A stretch of DNA of 64,000 nt from Cherax quadricarinatus (GCF_038502225.1 NC_091293.1:16613052-16677051), one strand, 5' to 3'; shown: positions 31,515 to 45,036, numbered from the stretch's first letter. Numbers and translations are program-made. Notes: generated by a model not told the origin, from the sequence alone.

Positions 31515-34334
31515 ACAAACAAGTATGAGGAGTGGCACGAAAGAATCAAAGAGACATCCCCAGACATAATAGCACTCACAGAAACAAAACTCACCAGAAT
31601 AATAACAGATTCAATCTTTCCATCCGGATATCAAATCTTCAGGAAAGACAGAGGGAGGGGAGGGGGAGGAGGAGTTGCACTGCTCATTAAAAACCAGTGG
31701 GGTTTTGAGAAAATGGAAGGAATGGATGGCATGGGCGAAAGGGACTACTTAGTAGGAACAATCCAGTCTGATGGACATAAGGTGATAATTGCAGTAATGT
31801 ACAAGCCACCACAGAACTGCAGGAGGCCAAGAGAAGAATACGATGAGAGCAACAGAGCAATGATCAACACACTAGCCGAGGTGGCCAGGAGAGCACACAT
31901 GGGGGGAGCAAAGTTACTAGTTATGGGTGATTTCAATCACAAGGAGATTGACTGGGAAAACCTGGAGCCCCATGGGGGTCCCGAAACATGGAGAGCCAAG
32001 ATGATGGATGTGGTACTGGAGAACCTCATGCATCAACATGTTAGAGACACTACCAGAGAGAGAGGAGAGGATGAACCAGCAAGGTTGGACCTTGTATTCA
32101 CCATGAGTAGTTCGGACATCGAGGGTATCATGTATGAAAGGCCCCTGGGAGCTAGTGATCATGTGGTTCTGTGCTTCGACTACATAGTTGAGCTCCAAGT
32201 GGAGAGAGTAGCAGGAATAGGCTGGGAAAAACCAAACTACAAAAGGGGGAACTACTCAGGCATGAGGAACTTCCTTCAAGACATTCAGTGGGAGAGGGAA
32301 CTGACAGGAAAACCAGTACAAGAAATGATGGACTATGTAGCAACAAAATGCAAGGAGGCAGAGGAGAGGTTTGTTCCCAAGGGAAACAGAAATAATGGGA
32401 AGAACAGAACGAGTCCTTGGTTCACCCAAAGGTGTAGGGAGGCAAAAACTAGGTGTACTAGAGAATGGAAAAGGTACAGAAGACAGAGAACTCAGGAAAA
32501 TAAAGAAATCAGCTGAAGAGCCAGAAACGAATATGCACAGATAAGAAGGGAGGCTCAGAGACAATATGAAAATGACATAGCATCAAAAGTAAAGACTGAC
32601 CAGAAGCTGTTGTACAGCCACATCAGGAGGAAAACAACAGTCAAGGACCAGGTAATCAGACTGAGGAAGGGTGATGGGGAATTCACAAGAAACGACCGAG
32701 AGGTATGTCAGGAGCTCAACACAAGATTTAAAGAGGTATTTACAGTGGAAACCAGTAGGACTCCAAGAAATCAGAACAGGGGGGCACACCAGCAAGTGCT
32801 GGATGAGGTACATATAACCAAGGAGGAGGTGAAGAAGCTGCTATGCGAACTTGACACCTCAAAGGCGGTGGGACCAGACAGCATCTCTCCATGGGTCCTT
32901 AAAGAGGGAGCAGAGATATTGTGTGAGCCATTAACAAAGATCTTCAACACATCATTTGAAACTGGGCAACTCCCTGAGGTATGGAAAATGGCAAATGTAG
33001 TCCCAATTTTTAAAAAGGGAGACAGACATGAGGCACTAAACTACAGACCTGTATCACTAACATGTATAGTATGCAAGGTCATGGAGAAGATCATCAGGAG
33101 GAGAGTGGTGGGGCACCTGGAAAGAAACAAGTGTATAATTGACAACCAGCACGGTTTCAGGGAAGGAAAATCCTGTGTCACAAACCTACTAGAGTTTTAT
33201 GACAAGGTGACAGAAGTAAGACAAGAGAGAGAGGGGTGGATCGACTGCGTATTTTTGGACTGCAAGAAGGCTTTCGACACAGTTCCTCACAAGAGGTTAC
33301 TGCAAAAGCTAGAGGACCAGGCACACATAACAGGAAAGGCACTGCAATGGATCAGAGAATATCTGACAGGGAGGCAACAACGAGTCATGGTACGCGACGA
33401 GGTGTCAGAGTGGGTGCCTGTGACAAGCGGGGTTCCACAGGGGTCAGTCCTAGGACCTGTGCTGTTCTTGGTATACGTGAACGACATAACGGAAGGGATA
33501 GACTCAGAAGTGTCCTTGTTTGCAGACGATGTGAAGTTAATGAGAAGAATCGAATCGGACGAGGATCAGGCAGGACTACAAAGAGATCTGGACAGGCTAC
33601 AAGCCTGGTCCAGCAACTGGCTCCTTGAATTTAACCCTGCCAAATGCAAAGTCATGAAGATTGGGGAAGGGCAAAGAAGACCGCAGACACAATATAGTTT
33701 AGATGGCCAAAGACTGCAAACCTCACTCAAGGAAAAAGATCTGGGGGTGAGTATAACACCGAGCATATCTCCTGAGGTGCACATCAATCAGATAACTGCT
33801 GCAGCATACGGGTGCCTGGCAAACCTACGGATAGCGTTCTGATACCTCAGTAAGGATTCGTTTAAGACTCTGTACACCATCTATGTCAGGCCCATACTGG
33901 AGTATGCAGCACCAGTTTGGAATCCACACCTAGTCAAGCACGTCAAGAAATTAGAGAAAGTGCAAAGGTTTGCAACAAGACTAGTCCCAGAGCTACGGGG
34001 AGTGTCCTATGAAGAAAGGTTGAGGGAAATCGGCCTGACGACACTGGAGGCCAGGAGGGTCAGGGGAGACATGATAACGACATATAAAATACTGCGCGGA
34101 ATAGACGAGGTGGACAAAGACGGGATGTTCCAGAGATGGGACACAGACACAAGAGGTCACAATTGGAAGTTGAAGACTCAGATGAATCAAAGGGATGTTA
34201 GGAAGTATTTCTTCAGTCATAGAGTAGTCAGGCCGTGGAATAGCCTAGAAAGTGATGTGGTGGAGGCAGGGACCATACATAGTTTTAAGGCGAGGTATGA
34301 TAGAGCTCATGGGGCAGGGAGAGAGAGGACCTAG
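31515..34334 (+). pseudogene. LINE family C ORF2 (APE endonuclease + RT), two nonsense codons
   Basis: One reading frame with no shifts continues for 940 codons. It has the endonuclease motifs TETKL, VMGDFNHKEIDWENL, LDLVFT and ASDHVVL, then the RT motifs NYRPVSLT, FLDCKKAFDTVPH, GVPQGSVLGPVLF and SLFADDVKLM. The C-terminal cap follows (LEYAAPVWNP, YEERLREIGLTTLE). It is broken only by TGA at 32514 and TGA at 33840. At the second site copy 2 has CGA, so a C-to-T change in a CpG explains it; the first is compatible with the same cause (copy 2 has CGC). The pattern resembles vertebrate CR1 in its C-terminal section. Confidence 0.9.
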
Positions 34335-34420
34335 TAGCAATCAGCGAAGAGGCGGGGCCAGGAGCTGTGACTCGACCCCTGCAACCACAAATAGGTGAGT
34401 ACAAACAGGTGAGTACACAT
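31515..34420 (+). mobile_element. LINE family C (CR1-like), copy 1, 5'-truncated
   Basis: It starts inside the endonuclease domain directly after a CA-rich microsatellite and runs to a 3' tail with CGACCCCTGCAACCACAAAT and AGGTGAGTAC repeats. CR1-type LINEs end in short microsatellite-like repeats rather than poly(A), as here. It is followed head to tail by copy 2. Confidence 0.88.
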
Positions 34421-35274
<854 letters not shown>

Positions 35275-36411
35275 ATGAGGACAAGGGGCTCCAAGGACGA
35301 ATCTGGAAGGGAGGAATGGGAGGTAGAGCTCAAAAAATGGGAGGAAGACTGGGGAAGGAGACTAGATGAGCTGGAAAGGAAGATGGAAGAGAGGTTAGCA
35401 GCAGAATGCAGAAGGTGGAAGCAACAGGCCACAGCAGCAGAAATCTAGATAGAGAGATTAGAAGAGGAGCCGAGACATCTGAAACAGCACAGAGACAAAA
35501 ATATTACAGAAGTAGTATCGGCTACATCAAACACAGACAACAGGTCTGAAGGAAGCATGGAAACTAAACTGTATGCAGAGGTCCTGTCAAACCCACATGG
35601 GGCCAAAACAAAGACAGGGAACACACTAGGACAGAACGAGAGGTTGGAAGACATTGAAGGAACTAGGACATGTGCAAGGACCTTACCAGACACCTGTGGG
35701 GGCCAGGAACAGGTGAGCAGGAATGACAAACCAAGAAGCATAGGGGCCATAACTAGGGAAGGGACTGAAGGAAGGAACACTCCACGGGAAGGAACTAAAA
35801 CACATCAGAGGATGCAATGGGAGTCACAGTGGGAGGTGGAAAGGGAGAGATCCGTGTTTGTCTATGGGCTAGACGAAGCTAAAGGGGAAACTTATGATGA
35901 AAGAAAGCAGGAGAAAAAAGTGATTGAAGATATCATGAAGGTGATAGGCGAGGGGGACGTGACCCAGGTGGCAAATTTTCAGAGAATCGGGTGGTTCACA
36001 AAGAAAAGGAATCGGCCTCTCAAAGTAATTTTCAAGGCAAAATCAACCCGAACCATGATCCTGCAGGAGAAAGCACGGCTGAGAGGCAAGCAGGAGTTCC
36101 GGAGTGTGTACCTCAATCGAGACAGAACACAGGACGAAAGGAAGAGAATGAAAGAGAGAGTTCAAAAAATAAAGGAGAAATGGAAGGAAATTAAAAAGGA
36201 GAGCAGAATAACCCAGGATCAAATGGAAGGACAAGCGCACCCCCAGAAACACCTGCAGAAGGACTCCAGCCACGACACCCCCAAGGCAACTGAACAATCC
36301 AAACCAACCATCACACACCAATCCCTCTGTTTCCACCCCCCGCACCACAGTTACAGTATTAGAACAGAAGTTGAAGGTTTGGTACACAAATGCAGATGGA
36401 TTAACAAATAA
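35275..36411 (+). pseudogene. LINE family C ORF1, one nonsense codon
   Basis: From ATG 35275 the frame codes 378 residues and is interrupted only by TAG at 35446-35448. The N-terminal part is charged and heptad-like (EWEVELKKWEEDWGRRLDEL), likely a coiled coil. The middle and C-terminal part (SVFVYGLDE...VANFQRIGW...LKVIFKAKSTRTMIL...EFRSVYLNRDRT) has the look of an L1-ORF1-like RNA-binding region. A basic tail follows. ORF1 proteins bind LINE RNA and act as chaperones. ORF2 overlaps its end by about 40 bases in another frame. Confidence 0.7.
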
Positions 36412-39232
36412 ACATGAGGAATGGCAAGAAAGAATCAATGAGAAGTCCCCAGACATCATAGCAGTTACAGAAACAAAACTCACAGAGACAATAACAGATG
36501 CAATCTTCCCACCAGGATACCAGATCATGAGGAAAGATAGAAGGGGCAGGGGGGGAGGTGGGGTTGCTCTGCTCGTAAAAAACAGATGGAAATTCGAGAT
36601 AATGGAAGGCATAGATGAGATGGGAGAAAGAGACTACATAGCAGGTACACTTCAGTCTGGGGAACACAAAGTGGTCATTGTAGTGATGTATAATCCACCA
36701 CAGAACTGCAGGAGGCCAAGAGAGGAATATGAGGAGAGCAACAGAGCAATGGTGGACACACTTGCTGAGGTGGCAAGAAGAGCTCACTCCAGCAGAGCAA
36801 AGTTGCTGGTTATGGGGGATTTCAACCACAGGGAGATTGACTGGGAAAACCTGGAGCCACATGGGGGTCCCGAAACATGGAGAGCCAGGATGTTGGACGT
36901 GGTGCTGGAAAACCTCATGCACCAACATGTTAAGGACACTACCAGAGTGAGAGGAGAGGATGAACCAGCAAGATTGGACCTTGTGTTCACCCTGGGCAGC
37001 TCAGACATTGAGGAAATCAAGTATGAGAGTCCCCTAGGAGCTAGCGACCATGTGGTTCTGTGCTTTGAATACATAGTAGAGCTGCAAGTGGAGAGAATAA
37101 CAGGAGTTGAATGGGAAAAGCCTGACTATAAAAGAGGGGACTACATAGGGTTGAAGAACTTCCTGCAGGAGGTCCAGTGGGACAGAGAACTGGCAGGAAA
37201 GCCAGTAAATGAAATGATGGAATATGTAACAACAAAATGCAAGGAGGCAGTGGAAAGGTTTATTCCCAAGGGCAACAGTAACAACGGGAAGACCAGAACG
37301 AGCCCCTGGTTTACCCGACGGTGTAAGGAGGCAAAAACAAAGTGCAATAGAGAATGGAAGAAGTACAGAAGGCAGAGAACACACGAAAATAGGGAGATCA
37401 GTCGCAGAGCCAGGAATGAGTACGCACAGGTAAGGAGGGAGGCCCAGCGACAGTATGAAAATGACATAGCATCGAGAATCAAGACTGACCCGAAACTGTT
37501 GTATAGCCACATCAGGAGGAAGACAACAGTCAAAGACCAGGTGATCAGATTAAGGACAGAAGGTGGAGAACTCACAAGAAATGATCAGGAGGTATGTGAG
37601 GAGCTGAACAGGAGATTTAAGGAAGTTTTTACAGTAGAGACAGGAAGGGCTGTGGGAAGACAGCACAGAAGGGAACATCAAGAGGGAATATACCAACAAG
37701 TGTTGGATGACATACAAACAACTGAGGAGGAGGTGAAGAAGCTCTTAAGTGCCCTTGACACCTCAAAGGCGATGGGACCGGACAACATCTCCCCATGGGT
37801 CCTTAGAGAAGGAGCAGAGATGCTGTGTGTGCCTCTAACAACAATCTTCAACACATCCCTTGAAACTGGGCAACTACCTGAGAAATGGAAGACAGCTAAT
37901 GTAGTCCCCATATTTAAGAAAGGAAACAGAAACGAGGCACTGAACTACAGACCTGTCTCTCTGACATGTATTGCATGCAAAGTCATGGAGAAGATTATCA
38001 GGAGGAGAGTGGTGGAACACCTGGGATGGAACAAGATTATAAATGAAAACCAGCATGGAAGGCAAATCTTGTATCACAAACCTCCTGGAGTTTTATGACA
38101 AGGTAACAGAAGTAAGACACGAGAGAGAGGGGTGGGTAGATTGCATTTTCCTAGACTGCAGGAAGGCCTTTGACACAGTTCCCCACACGAGATTAGTGCA
38201 GAAGCTGGAGGATCAGGCGCATGTAAAAGGGAGGGCACTGCAATGGATAAGGGAATACCTGACAGGGAGGCAGCAACGAGTCATGGTACGTGAAGAGGTA
38301 TCACATTGGGCGCCTGTTACGAGCGGGGTCCCACAGGGGTCAGTTCTAGGACCAGTGCTATTTTTGATATATGTGAATGACATGATGGAAGGAATAGACT
38401 CTGAAGTGTCCCTGTTCGCAGATGACGTGAAGTTGACGAGAAGAATTAAATCGGACGAGGATGAGGCAGGACTGCAAAGAGACCTGGACAGGCTGGACAT
38501 GTGGTCCAGTAACTGGCTTCTCGAATTCAATCCAGCCAAATGCAAAGTCATGAAGATTGGGGAGGGGCAAAGAAGACCGCAGACAGAGTATAGGCTAGGT
38601 GGACAAAGACTACAGACCTCACTCAGGGAGAAAGACCTTGGGGTGACCATAACACCGAGCACATCACCGGAGGCACACATCAACCAAATAACCGCTGCAG
38701 CATACGGGAGCCTGGCAAACCTGAAAATAGTGTTCCGATACCTTAATAAGGAATCGTTCAAGACACTGTACACTGTGTATGTTAGGCCCATACTGGAGTA
38801 TGCAGCACCAGTCTGGAACCCACACTTGGTCAAGCACGTCAGGAAGTTAGAGAAAGTACAAAGGTTTGCAACAAGGCTAGTCCCAGAGCTCAAGGGAATG
38901 TAGTACGAGGAAAGGTTAAGGGAAATCGGACTGACGACTCTGGAGGACAGAAGGGTCAGGGGAGACATGATAACGACATACAAGATACTGCGGGGAATAG
39001 CAAGGTGGACAGAGATAGGATGTTCCAGAGAGGGGACACAGGGACAAGGGGTCACAACTGGAAGCTGAAGACTCAGACGAGTAACAGGGACGTTAGGAAG
39101 TATTTCTTCAGTCATAGAGTTGTCAGCAAGTGGAATAGCCTAGCAAGTGAAGTAGTGGAGGCAGGAACCATACATAGTTTTAAGAAGAGGTATGACAAAG
39201 CTCAGGAAGCAGAGAGAGAGAGGACCCAGTAG
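36371..39232 (+). pseudogene. LINE family C ORF2 (endonuclease + RT), frameshifted
   Basis: The frame opens near 36371, where the first codon is TTG, reading KVWYTNADGLTNKHEEW. The endonuclease (ETKLTETITD, GDFNHREIDW, GASDHVVL) is intact, and the RT proceeds to NENQHG near 38057. There, 8 bases present in copy 1 are deleted. It resumes with GKSCITNLLEF, FLDCRKAFDTVPH, GVPQGSVLGP and SLFADDVKL (38043-38903). A TAG at 38901 replaces a serine codon, and one more base is lost near 38997. The end AEAERERTQ-like tail stops at 39232. It is therefore an inactive but recent copy. Confidence 0.88.
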
Positions 39233-39308
39233 CGATCAGTGAAGAGGCAGGGCCAGGAGCTGAGTCTCGACCCCTGCAACCACAATCAGGTGAATTAGGT
39301 GAGGTGAG

Positions 39309-39935
39309 TACATCAACCAGATAGCTGCTGCAGCATACGGGCGCCTGGCAAACCTGAGAATAGCGTTCCGATACCTTAGTAAGGAATCGTTCAAGACATT
39401 GTACACCGTGTACATTAGGCCCATACTGGAGTACGCAGCACCAGTCTGGAACCCACACCTGGTCAAGCACGTCAAGAAGTTAGAGAAAGTAAAAGGTTTG
39501 CAACAAGGCTAGTTCCAATGCTCAGGGGAATGTCGTACGAGGAAAGGTTGAGGGAAATCGGACTGACGACACTGGAGGACAGAAAGGTCAGGAGAGACAT
39601 GATAACGACATACAAAATACTGCGTGGAATAGATAAGGTGGACAGAGACAGGTTGTTCCAGAGATGGGACACAGAAACAAGGGGTCACAATTGGAAGTTT
39701 AAGACTCAGATGAGTCAGAGAGATGTTAGGAAGTATTTCTTCAGTCACAGAGTCATCAGGAAGTGGAATAGCCTAGCAAGTGATGTAGTGGAGGCAGGAA
39801 CCATACATAGCTTTAAGACGAGGTATGACAAAGCTCAGGAAGCAGAGAGAGAGAGGACCTAGTAGCGATCAATGAAGAGGCGGGGCCAGGAGCTGAGTCT
39901 CGACCCTTGCAACCACAATTAGGTGAGTACAATTA
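39309..39935 (+). mobile_element. LINE family C, copy 3, 3' end only
   Basis: Begins at HINQIAAAAYGRL-equivalent codons right after the GGTGAGTAC tail of copy 2. It carries the last 180 codons (LEYAAPVWNP, then one base lost near 39491, then MSYEERLREIGLTTLED...), stopping at 39862 with the same 3' tail. Confidence 0.85.
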
Positions 39936-39954
39936 GGAGAATACACGATAAAGA

Positions 39955-40025
39955 ACTTGGAGTAGGGAGAGAGTGGACCTAGTAGCCACCAGCGAAGAGG
40001 TGGGGCCAAGAGCTGTGCACTGACC
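39955..40025 (+). mobile_element. LINE family C, copy 4, terminal tail
   Basis: Only about 70 bases remain, including AGCGAAGAGGTGGGGCC and CTGACCCCTGCAACCAT. It is the fourth head-to-tail family C end in 8.5 kb. Confidence 0.7.
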
Positions 40026-40035
40026 CCTGCAACCA

Positions 40036-40350
40036 TAGGTATCCCCTAACTCGATCGCTAGAGCACTCAGTTTATACACTGAGGTCCGGAGATTGAATCT
40101 CCTCCGGTACGGCTGAAAAACATTAGGGACGTGTTTCCATAAGACACCTGCCGTCCATGTTCACCCATCAGTATAATATTGGTACCTGGGTGTTAGTCTA
40201 CCGGTGTGGGTCGCATCCTGGGACAAAACTGACCTAATTTGTCCGAAATGCTCAGCATAACAAGTGACTTTCTCTATAGTAGTATGTCATTGATATCAGC
40301 AAGGACTGTATACTTTGTACATGTACTTGTAGTAAATCAAGATACGTATT
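40036..40350 (+). mobile_element. tRNA-derived SINE, near complete
   Basis: The head has tRNA-like A-box sequence (CTCGATCGCTAGAGCACTC), an anticodon-arm-like stretch and a B-box-like GATTGAATCTCC. The body shared with 14570-14800 follows. It ends at the GTAGTAAATCAAG tail. It is a pseudo-tRNA promoter unit, not a tRNA gene, because the acceptor stem does not pair. Confidence 0.75.
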
Positions 40351-40988
40351 ATATATTGGTGAGTACTCTCTTTCTCTCTTTGAACCCCCCCCCCCCCTCT
40401 TTCTCTCTCTCTCTCTCTGGTTCAAAATCTCCCCTTCCTCTTCCTCTTCAGCGGCTTCCATGAATAAATTATCTCGTGTTTTGAAGCCAGTTTTGTGACA
40501 CTGCTTTTCCATTCCGCCTGACAAGTTCTTAACCTTACTAAAGTGACTAATGTCAACTAGGACGAGGAGGAGGACAATGATAATGATGACTACTGGTAAT
40601 GACGTATACGCTGCTGTAAGACTGCCGCAGTGTTGCTACGTTTATTGCTAAGCCATGAAACATACATGATACACACAGTGTTGAGCGTGTACCTCAGTCT
40701 TCATACTTTTCTGAACCCTAAGTTTAGGCAGTAAACCCTTGAGTCTAAGTTATTTTACATTAAACACTGGTGTATATTTAAAAAAGATCAGAATGGAAGT
40801 TCAGTTACAGGATTTATTTCCAATTGGGAAACACTGCCTGGAAAAAAATACAAATTTTAATTAACTCTGAGTTATTACCCTTAGGCAGAAGAAAAATAAA
40901 AAGAAGGTGAAAAAGGAAGAAGTAGGGAAAATAAAAGAAAAAGAAGAGCTGAGAGATAGAAAATGAAAAATATGAATAGGAAAGAATA

Positions 40989-40990
<2 letters not shown>
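40351..40990. other. Unassigned sequence with a C/CT microsatellite
   Basis: 40385-40418 is a poly(C) run followed by (CT)n. The rest has no supported gene or recognised repeat. Confidence 0.45.

Positions 40991-41055
<65 letters not shown>
40991..41055. repeat. (GA)n microsatellite
   Basis: About 32 pure GA dinucleotides in an A/G-rich context, directly before the 26-bp minisatellite. Confidence 0.95.
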
Positions 41056-41058
<3 letters not shown>

Positions 41059-41112
41059 TGAAGAAGGAAAAAGATAGAGGGAGGAGACTCAGTAAGAGTT
41101 TGAGAGTCAAGC

Positions 41113-42054
41113 AGTGTTGAGGCCCCGAGCACGACTCTGGTGTTGAGGCCCCGAGCACGACTCTGGTGTTGAGGCCCCGAGCACGACTCTGGTGTTGAGG
41201 CCCCGAGCACGACTCTGGTGTTGAGGCCCCGAGCACGACTCTGGTGTTGAGGCCCCGAGCACGACTCTGGTGTTGAGGCCCCGAGCACGACTCTGGTGTT
41301 GAGGCCCCGAGCACGACTCTGGTGTTGAGGCCCCGAGCACGACTCTGGTGTTGAGGTCCCGAGCACGACTCTGGTGTTGAGGCCCCGAGCACGACTCTGG
41401 TGTTGAGGCCCCGAGCACGACTCTGGTGTTGAGGCCCCGAGCACGACTCTGGTGTTGAGGCCACGAGAACGACTCTGGTGTTGAGGCCCCGAGCACGACT
41501 CTGGTGTTGAGGCCCCGAGCACGACTCTGGTGTTGAGGCCTCGAGCACGACTCTGGTGTTGAGGCCCCGAGCACGACTCTGGTGTTGAGGCCCCGAGCAC
41601 GACTCTGGTGTTGAGGCCCCGAGCACGACTCTGGTGTTGAGGCCCTGAGCACGACTCTGGTGTTGAGGCCCCGAGAACGACTCTGGTGTTGAGGCCCCGA
41701 GCATGACTCTGGTGTTGAGGCCCCGAGCACGACTCTGGTGTTGAGGCCCCGAGCACGACTCTGGTGTTGAGGCCCCGAGAACGACTCTGGTGTTGAGGCC
41801 CCGAGCACGACTCTGGTGTTGAGGCCTCGAGCACGACTCTGGTGTTGAGGCCCCGAGCACGACTCTGGTGTTGAGGCCCCGAGCACGACTCTGGTGTTGA
41901 GGCCCCGAGCACGACTCTGGTGTTGACGCCCCGAGCACAACTCTGGTGTTGAGGCCTCGAGCACGACTCTGGTGTTGAGGCCCCGAGCACGACTCTGGTG
42001 TTGAGGCCCCGAGCACGACTCTGGTGTTGAGGCCCCGAGCACGACTCTGGTGTT
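41113..42054. repeat. 26-bp minisatellite, about 36 copies
   Basis: The unit begins GGTGTTGAGGCCCC and ends GAGCACGACTCT, with sparse substitutions (for example GAGAACG at 41465 and 41673). Because 26 is not a multiple of three, all three minus-strand frames read through as periodic 26-residue repeats without stops. I regard the long frames as by-products. Confidence 0.95.
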
Positions 42055-42154
42055 CACATCAACACAACCTAATTAACTTCTTCACAACCAGCTCACGAGG
42101 ATTTTTTTTACATTATTAAACTTAACATGAAGGAAAATAATTTCAAATGTGTCG

Positions 42155-42158
<4 letters not shown>

Positions 42159-42250
<92 letters not shown>
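42159..42250. repeat. (TA)n followed by (TG)n microsatellite
   Basis: About 28 TA units pass into about 17 TG units with a clean boundary near 42215. Confidence 0.95.
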
Positions 42251-42251
<1 letters not shown>

Positions 42252-42384
42252 ATACACAAACACAGTAGTGTGCATATTAATCGGAATAGGAGTAAATTTT
42301 TAACTGTCTCATAATAAGTCTTAGTCTCCGGCTTAATTAATGTAGGATGGTTTATTTTCTTTTCAGAAGAGTTTGCTACTTACT

Positions 42385-44605
42385 TCTGGCTATGTTGGGA
42401 AGATGTCTTAAATAACATGGATCCAAACCAGTGCCTTGAAAGGGTCAACTTCCTGGCAGCTGAAGCATGTTCTAGGCATATTCCCCTAAGAAAGAAGAAG
42501 AGCAGGAGTAAACTGGAGAAAGACGCTCCCTCCCCAGAAGACGACGAAGAGTCACTGAGCTCCTCAGGAGTGCTAGAATATCTGATACACGAAAGGAGGC
42601 GCTGACCAGGGAAGTGGAAACTATCGAACTTAAGTTAAATGACTCTTACAGGAACCAGGAGAGACAGGAGGAGCTTAAAGTTATTAGTGAAATTGAAAGA
42701 AATTCGAAATATTTCTGTTCATATGCCAAAAACAAGGCAAATACCACATCTAGTATCGGGCCCTTACTCAGACAGGATGGGACTTACACAGATGACAACA
42801 AGATAATGAGTGAAATACTGAAATCCCAGTACTACTCTGTGTTTAAGTGTGCTACTAATCAGTCTGAGGATCGACGACCCAAATGATTTCTTCATGAATG
42901 AGCCTCAAAACTCCATAAATGTATGCCAGATTTCCGACATTACCGTAACTCCGATAGACTTCGAAAAAGCCATTGACAACATGCCCATGCACTCAGCCCC
43001 GGGCCCAGACTCGTGGAACTCTGTATTCATTAAGAACTGCAAGAAACCTCTGTCGCGTGCCCTAAGTACACTATGGAGGAGGAGCTTGGACATGGGTGAA
43101 ATTCCAGTCACTTTAAAACAACGGATATAGCCCCACTCCATAAAGGTGGCAGCAAAGCATTAGCTAAGAACTATAGACCAATAGCTCTGACGTCCCACAT
43201 CATAAAAATCTTTGAAAGAGTGCTAAGAAGCAGGATTGCAAATCACCTGGATTCCCAAAATCTGCACAATCCAGGGCAACACGGGTTCAGGGCAGGTCGC
43301 TCCTGCCTCTCACAACTACTGGATCACTATGATATGGCCTTGGATGCACTGGAAGAAAATCAGAATGCAGATGAAATATACACAGACTTTGCAAAAGCGT
43401 TTGACAAATGCGATCATGGCGTAATAGCGCACAAAATACGTGCTAAAGGAATAACTGGGAAAGTGGGGAGATGGATCTTCAACTTCATAACAAATCGAAC
43501 ACAAAGAGTAGTGGTCAACAGAGTTAAATCGGAGGCTGCCATAGTGAAGAGCTCTGTTCCACAAGGCACAGTACTCGCCCCATCGTATTCCTCATCCTCA
43601 TATCAGACATAGACAGATATACACCACAGCACGGTATCATCCTTTGCGGATGATACTAGGATCTGCATGAGGCTGTCATCTGCTGAGGACGCGGTTAACC
43701 TCCAAGAAGATATAAACAAAGTTTTCCAGTGGGCAACGGAAAACAATATGATGTTCAATGAGGACAAATTCCAACTACTCCGTTATGGAAAACTGGAGAA
43801 GATAATAACTAGAACAGAGTATACTACAAACTCTGGCCATACAATAGAGCGGAAAAATAATGTAAGGGACCTGGGAGTAGTAATGTCTGAGGATCTCACT
43901 TTCAAGGATCACGACAGTGCCACGATCACACGTGCAAAGAAAATGATAGGATGGATAATGAGAACGTTCAAAACGAGAGATGCCAAGCCAATGATGATCC
44001 TTTTCAAATCACTTGTTCTCTCTTGGCTGGAATACTGTAGTACACTAACATCTCCATTCGAAGCAGGTGATTGCAGATCTAGAGAGTGTACAGAGATCCT
44101 TTACTGCACGTATAAGTTCTGTCAAGCACCTTAACTACTGGGAATGCTTGGAACCACTTGACTTGTAGTCGTTGGAACGCAGGAGAGAGAGATATATCAT
44201 AACCTACACTTGGAAAATCCTAGAAGGAATGGTCCCGAATCTGCACACAGAAATCACTCCCTACGAAAGTAAAAGACTTGGCAGGCGATGCAAAATGCCC
44301 CCAATAAAAAGTAGGGGCGCCATTTGTACACTAAGAGAAAACACCGTAAGTGTCTGGGGCCCAAGACTGTTCAACAGCCTCCCATCAAGCATTAGGGGAA
44401 TTGCCAATAAACCCCTGGCTGCCTTCAAGAGAGAGCTGGACAGATACCTAAAGTCAGTGCCGGATCAGCCGGGCTGTGGCTCGTACGTTGGACTGCGTGC
44501 GGCCAGCAGTAACAGCCTGGTTGATTAGGCTCTGATCCACCGGGAGGCCTGGTCATGGACCCGGCCGCGGGGGCGTTGATCCCAGGAATAACCTCCAGGT
44601 AACAG
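42385..44605 (+). mobile_element. LINE family A, sense copy (most complete RT here)
   Basis: 5'-truncated before the RT. Pieces in different frames give [76 protein letters not shown] and MRTFKTRDAKPMM. The C-terminal RLFNSLPSSIRGIANKP precedes SVPDQPGCGSYVGL at 44450-44490. Shifts occur near 42600, 42880, 43130, 43590 and 44070. The 3' end is AACCTCCAGGTAAC. The YxDD box is replaced by FADD, normal for this LINE group. Confidence 0.87.
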
Positions 44606-44682
44606 GTATGGTGTTACCCTGCGACTCTCGTCAGTACTACAACAGCTGTTGTTCTGTAAAGTTATTCATGCAAGCATGTTCC

Positions 44683-44869
44683 ATGAGCGATTGTGGTATC
44701 GTTAATTACTCTCCTATAGTTCGTGATTACTGCCGAAAATTCATGATGGATTTTACCCCTAGGAAGCATGCAAGTATTATAGGTCTTAGAAATCATGCTG
44801 ATTTAAGTAACAGACAGATTGCCGAAAATTAGAGCCTAGCAATGTCAACTGTTGATCAGATTCTGAGGA
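44683..44869 (+). pseudogene. Possible Tc1/mariner-type transposase N-terminal fragment
   Basis: ATG 44683 opens MSDCGIVNYSPIVRDYC and continues FTPRKHASIIGLRN, then LSNRQIAEN, a stop, and MSTVDQIL in the same frame. The R-xx-IIxL...SxRQIAExL...STVxxIL pattern is that of the helix-turn-helix at the start of Tc1/mariner transposases. The rest is gone, replaced by a minisatellite. Another HTH protein is possible. Confidence 0.4.
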
Positions 44870-44870
44870 G

Positions 44871-45036
44871 TATCTTACGTGGGTCCCTGTAGTGTCAGGT
44901 AAGATATCTTACGTGGGTCCCTGTAGTGTCAGGTAAGATATCTTACATGGGTCCCTGTGGTGTCAGGTAAGATATCTTATGTGGGTCCCTGTAATGTCAG
45001 GTAAGATATCTTACGTGGGTCCCTGTAGTGTCAGGT
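44871..45036. repeat. 34-bp palindromic minisatellite, left part
   Basis: About 4.9 copies of a 34-bp unit. Each contains the perfect palindrome GTAAGATATCTTAC and the sequence GTGGGTCCCTGTAG. The array continues at 45874 after an inserted LTR. Confidence 0.92.

Noticed and set aside
40036..40110. tRNA gene
   Set aside because: A and B boxes are present, but the acceptor stem does not pair and the sequence continues into a SINE body repeated at 14570.
40814..42057. Long minus-strand frames of up to 400 codons
   Set aside because: They lie in the 26-bp minisatellite and its GA/TC flank. All three frames are open, which is a property of the repeat.
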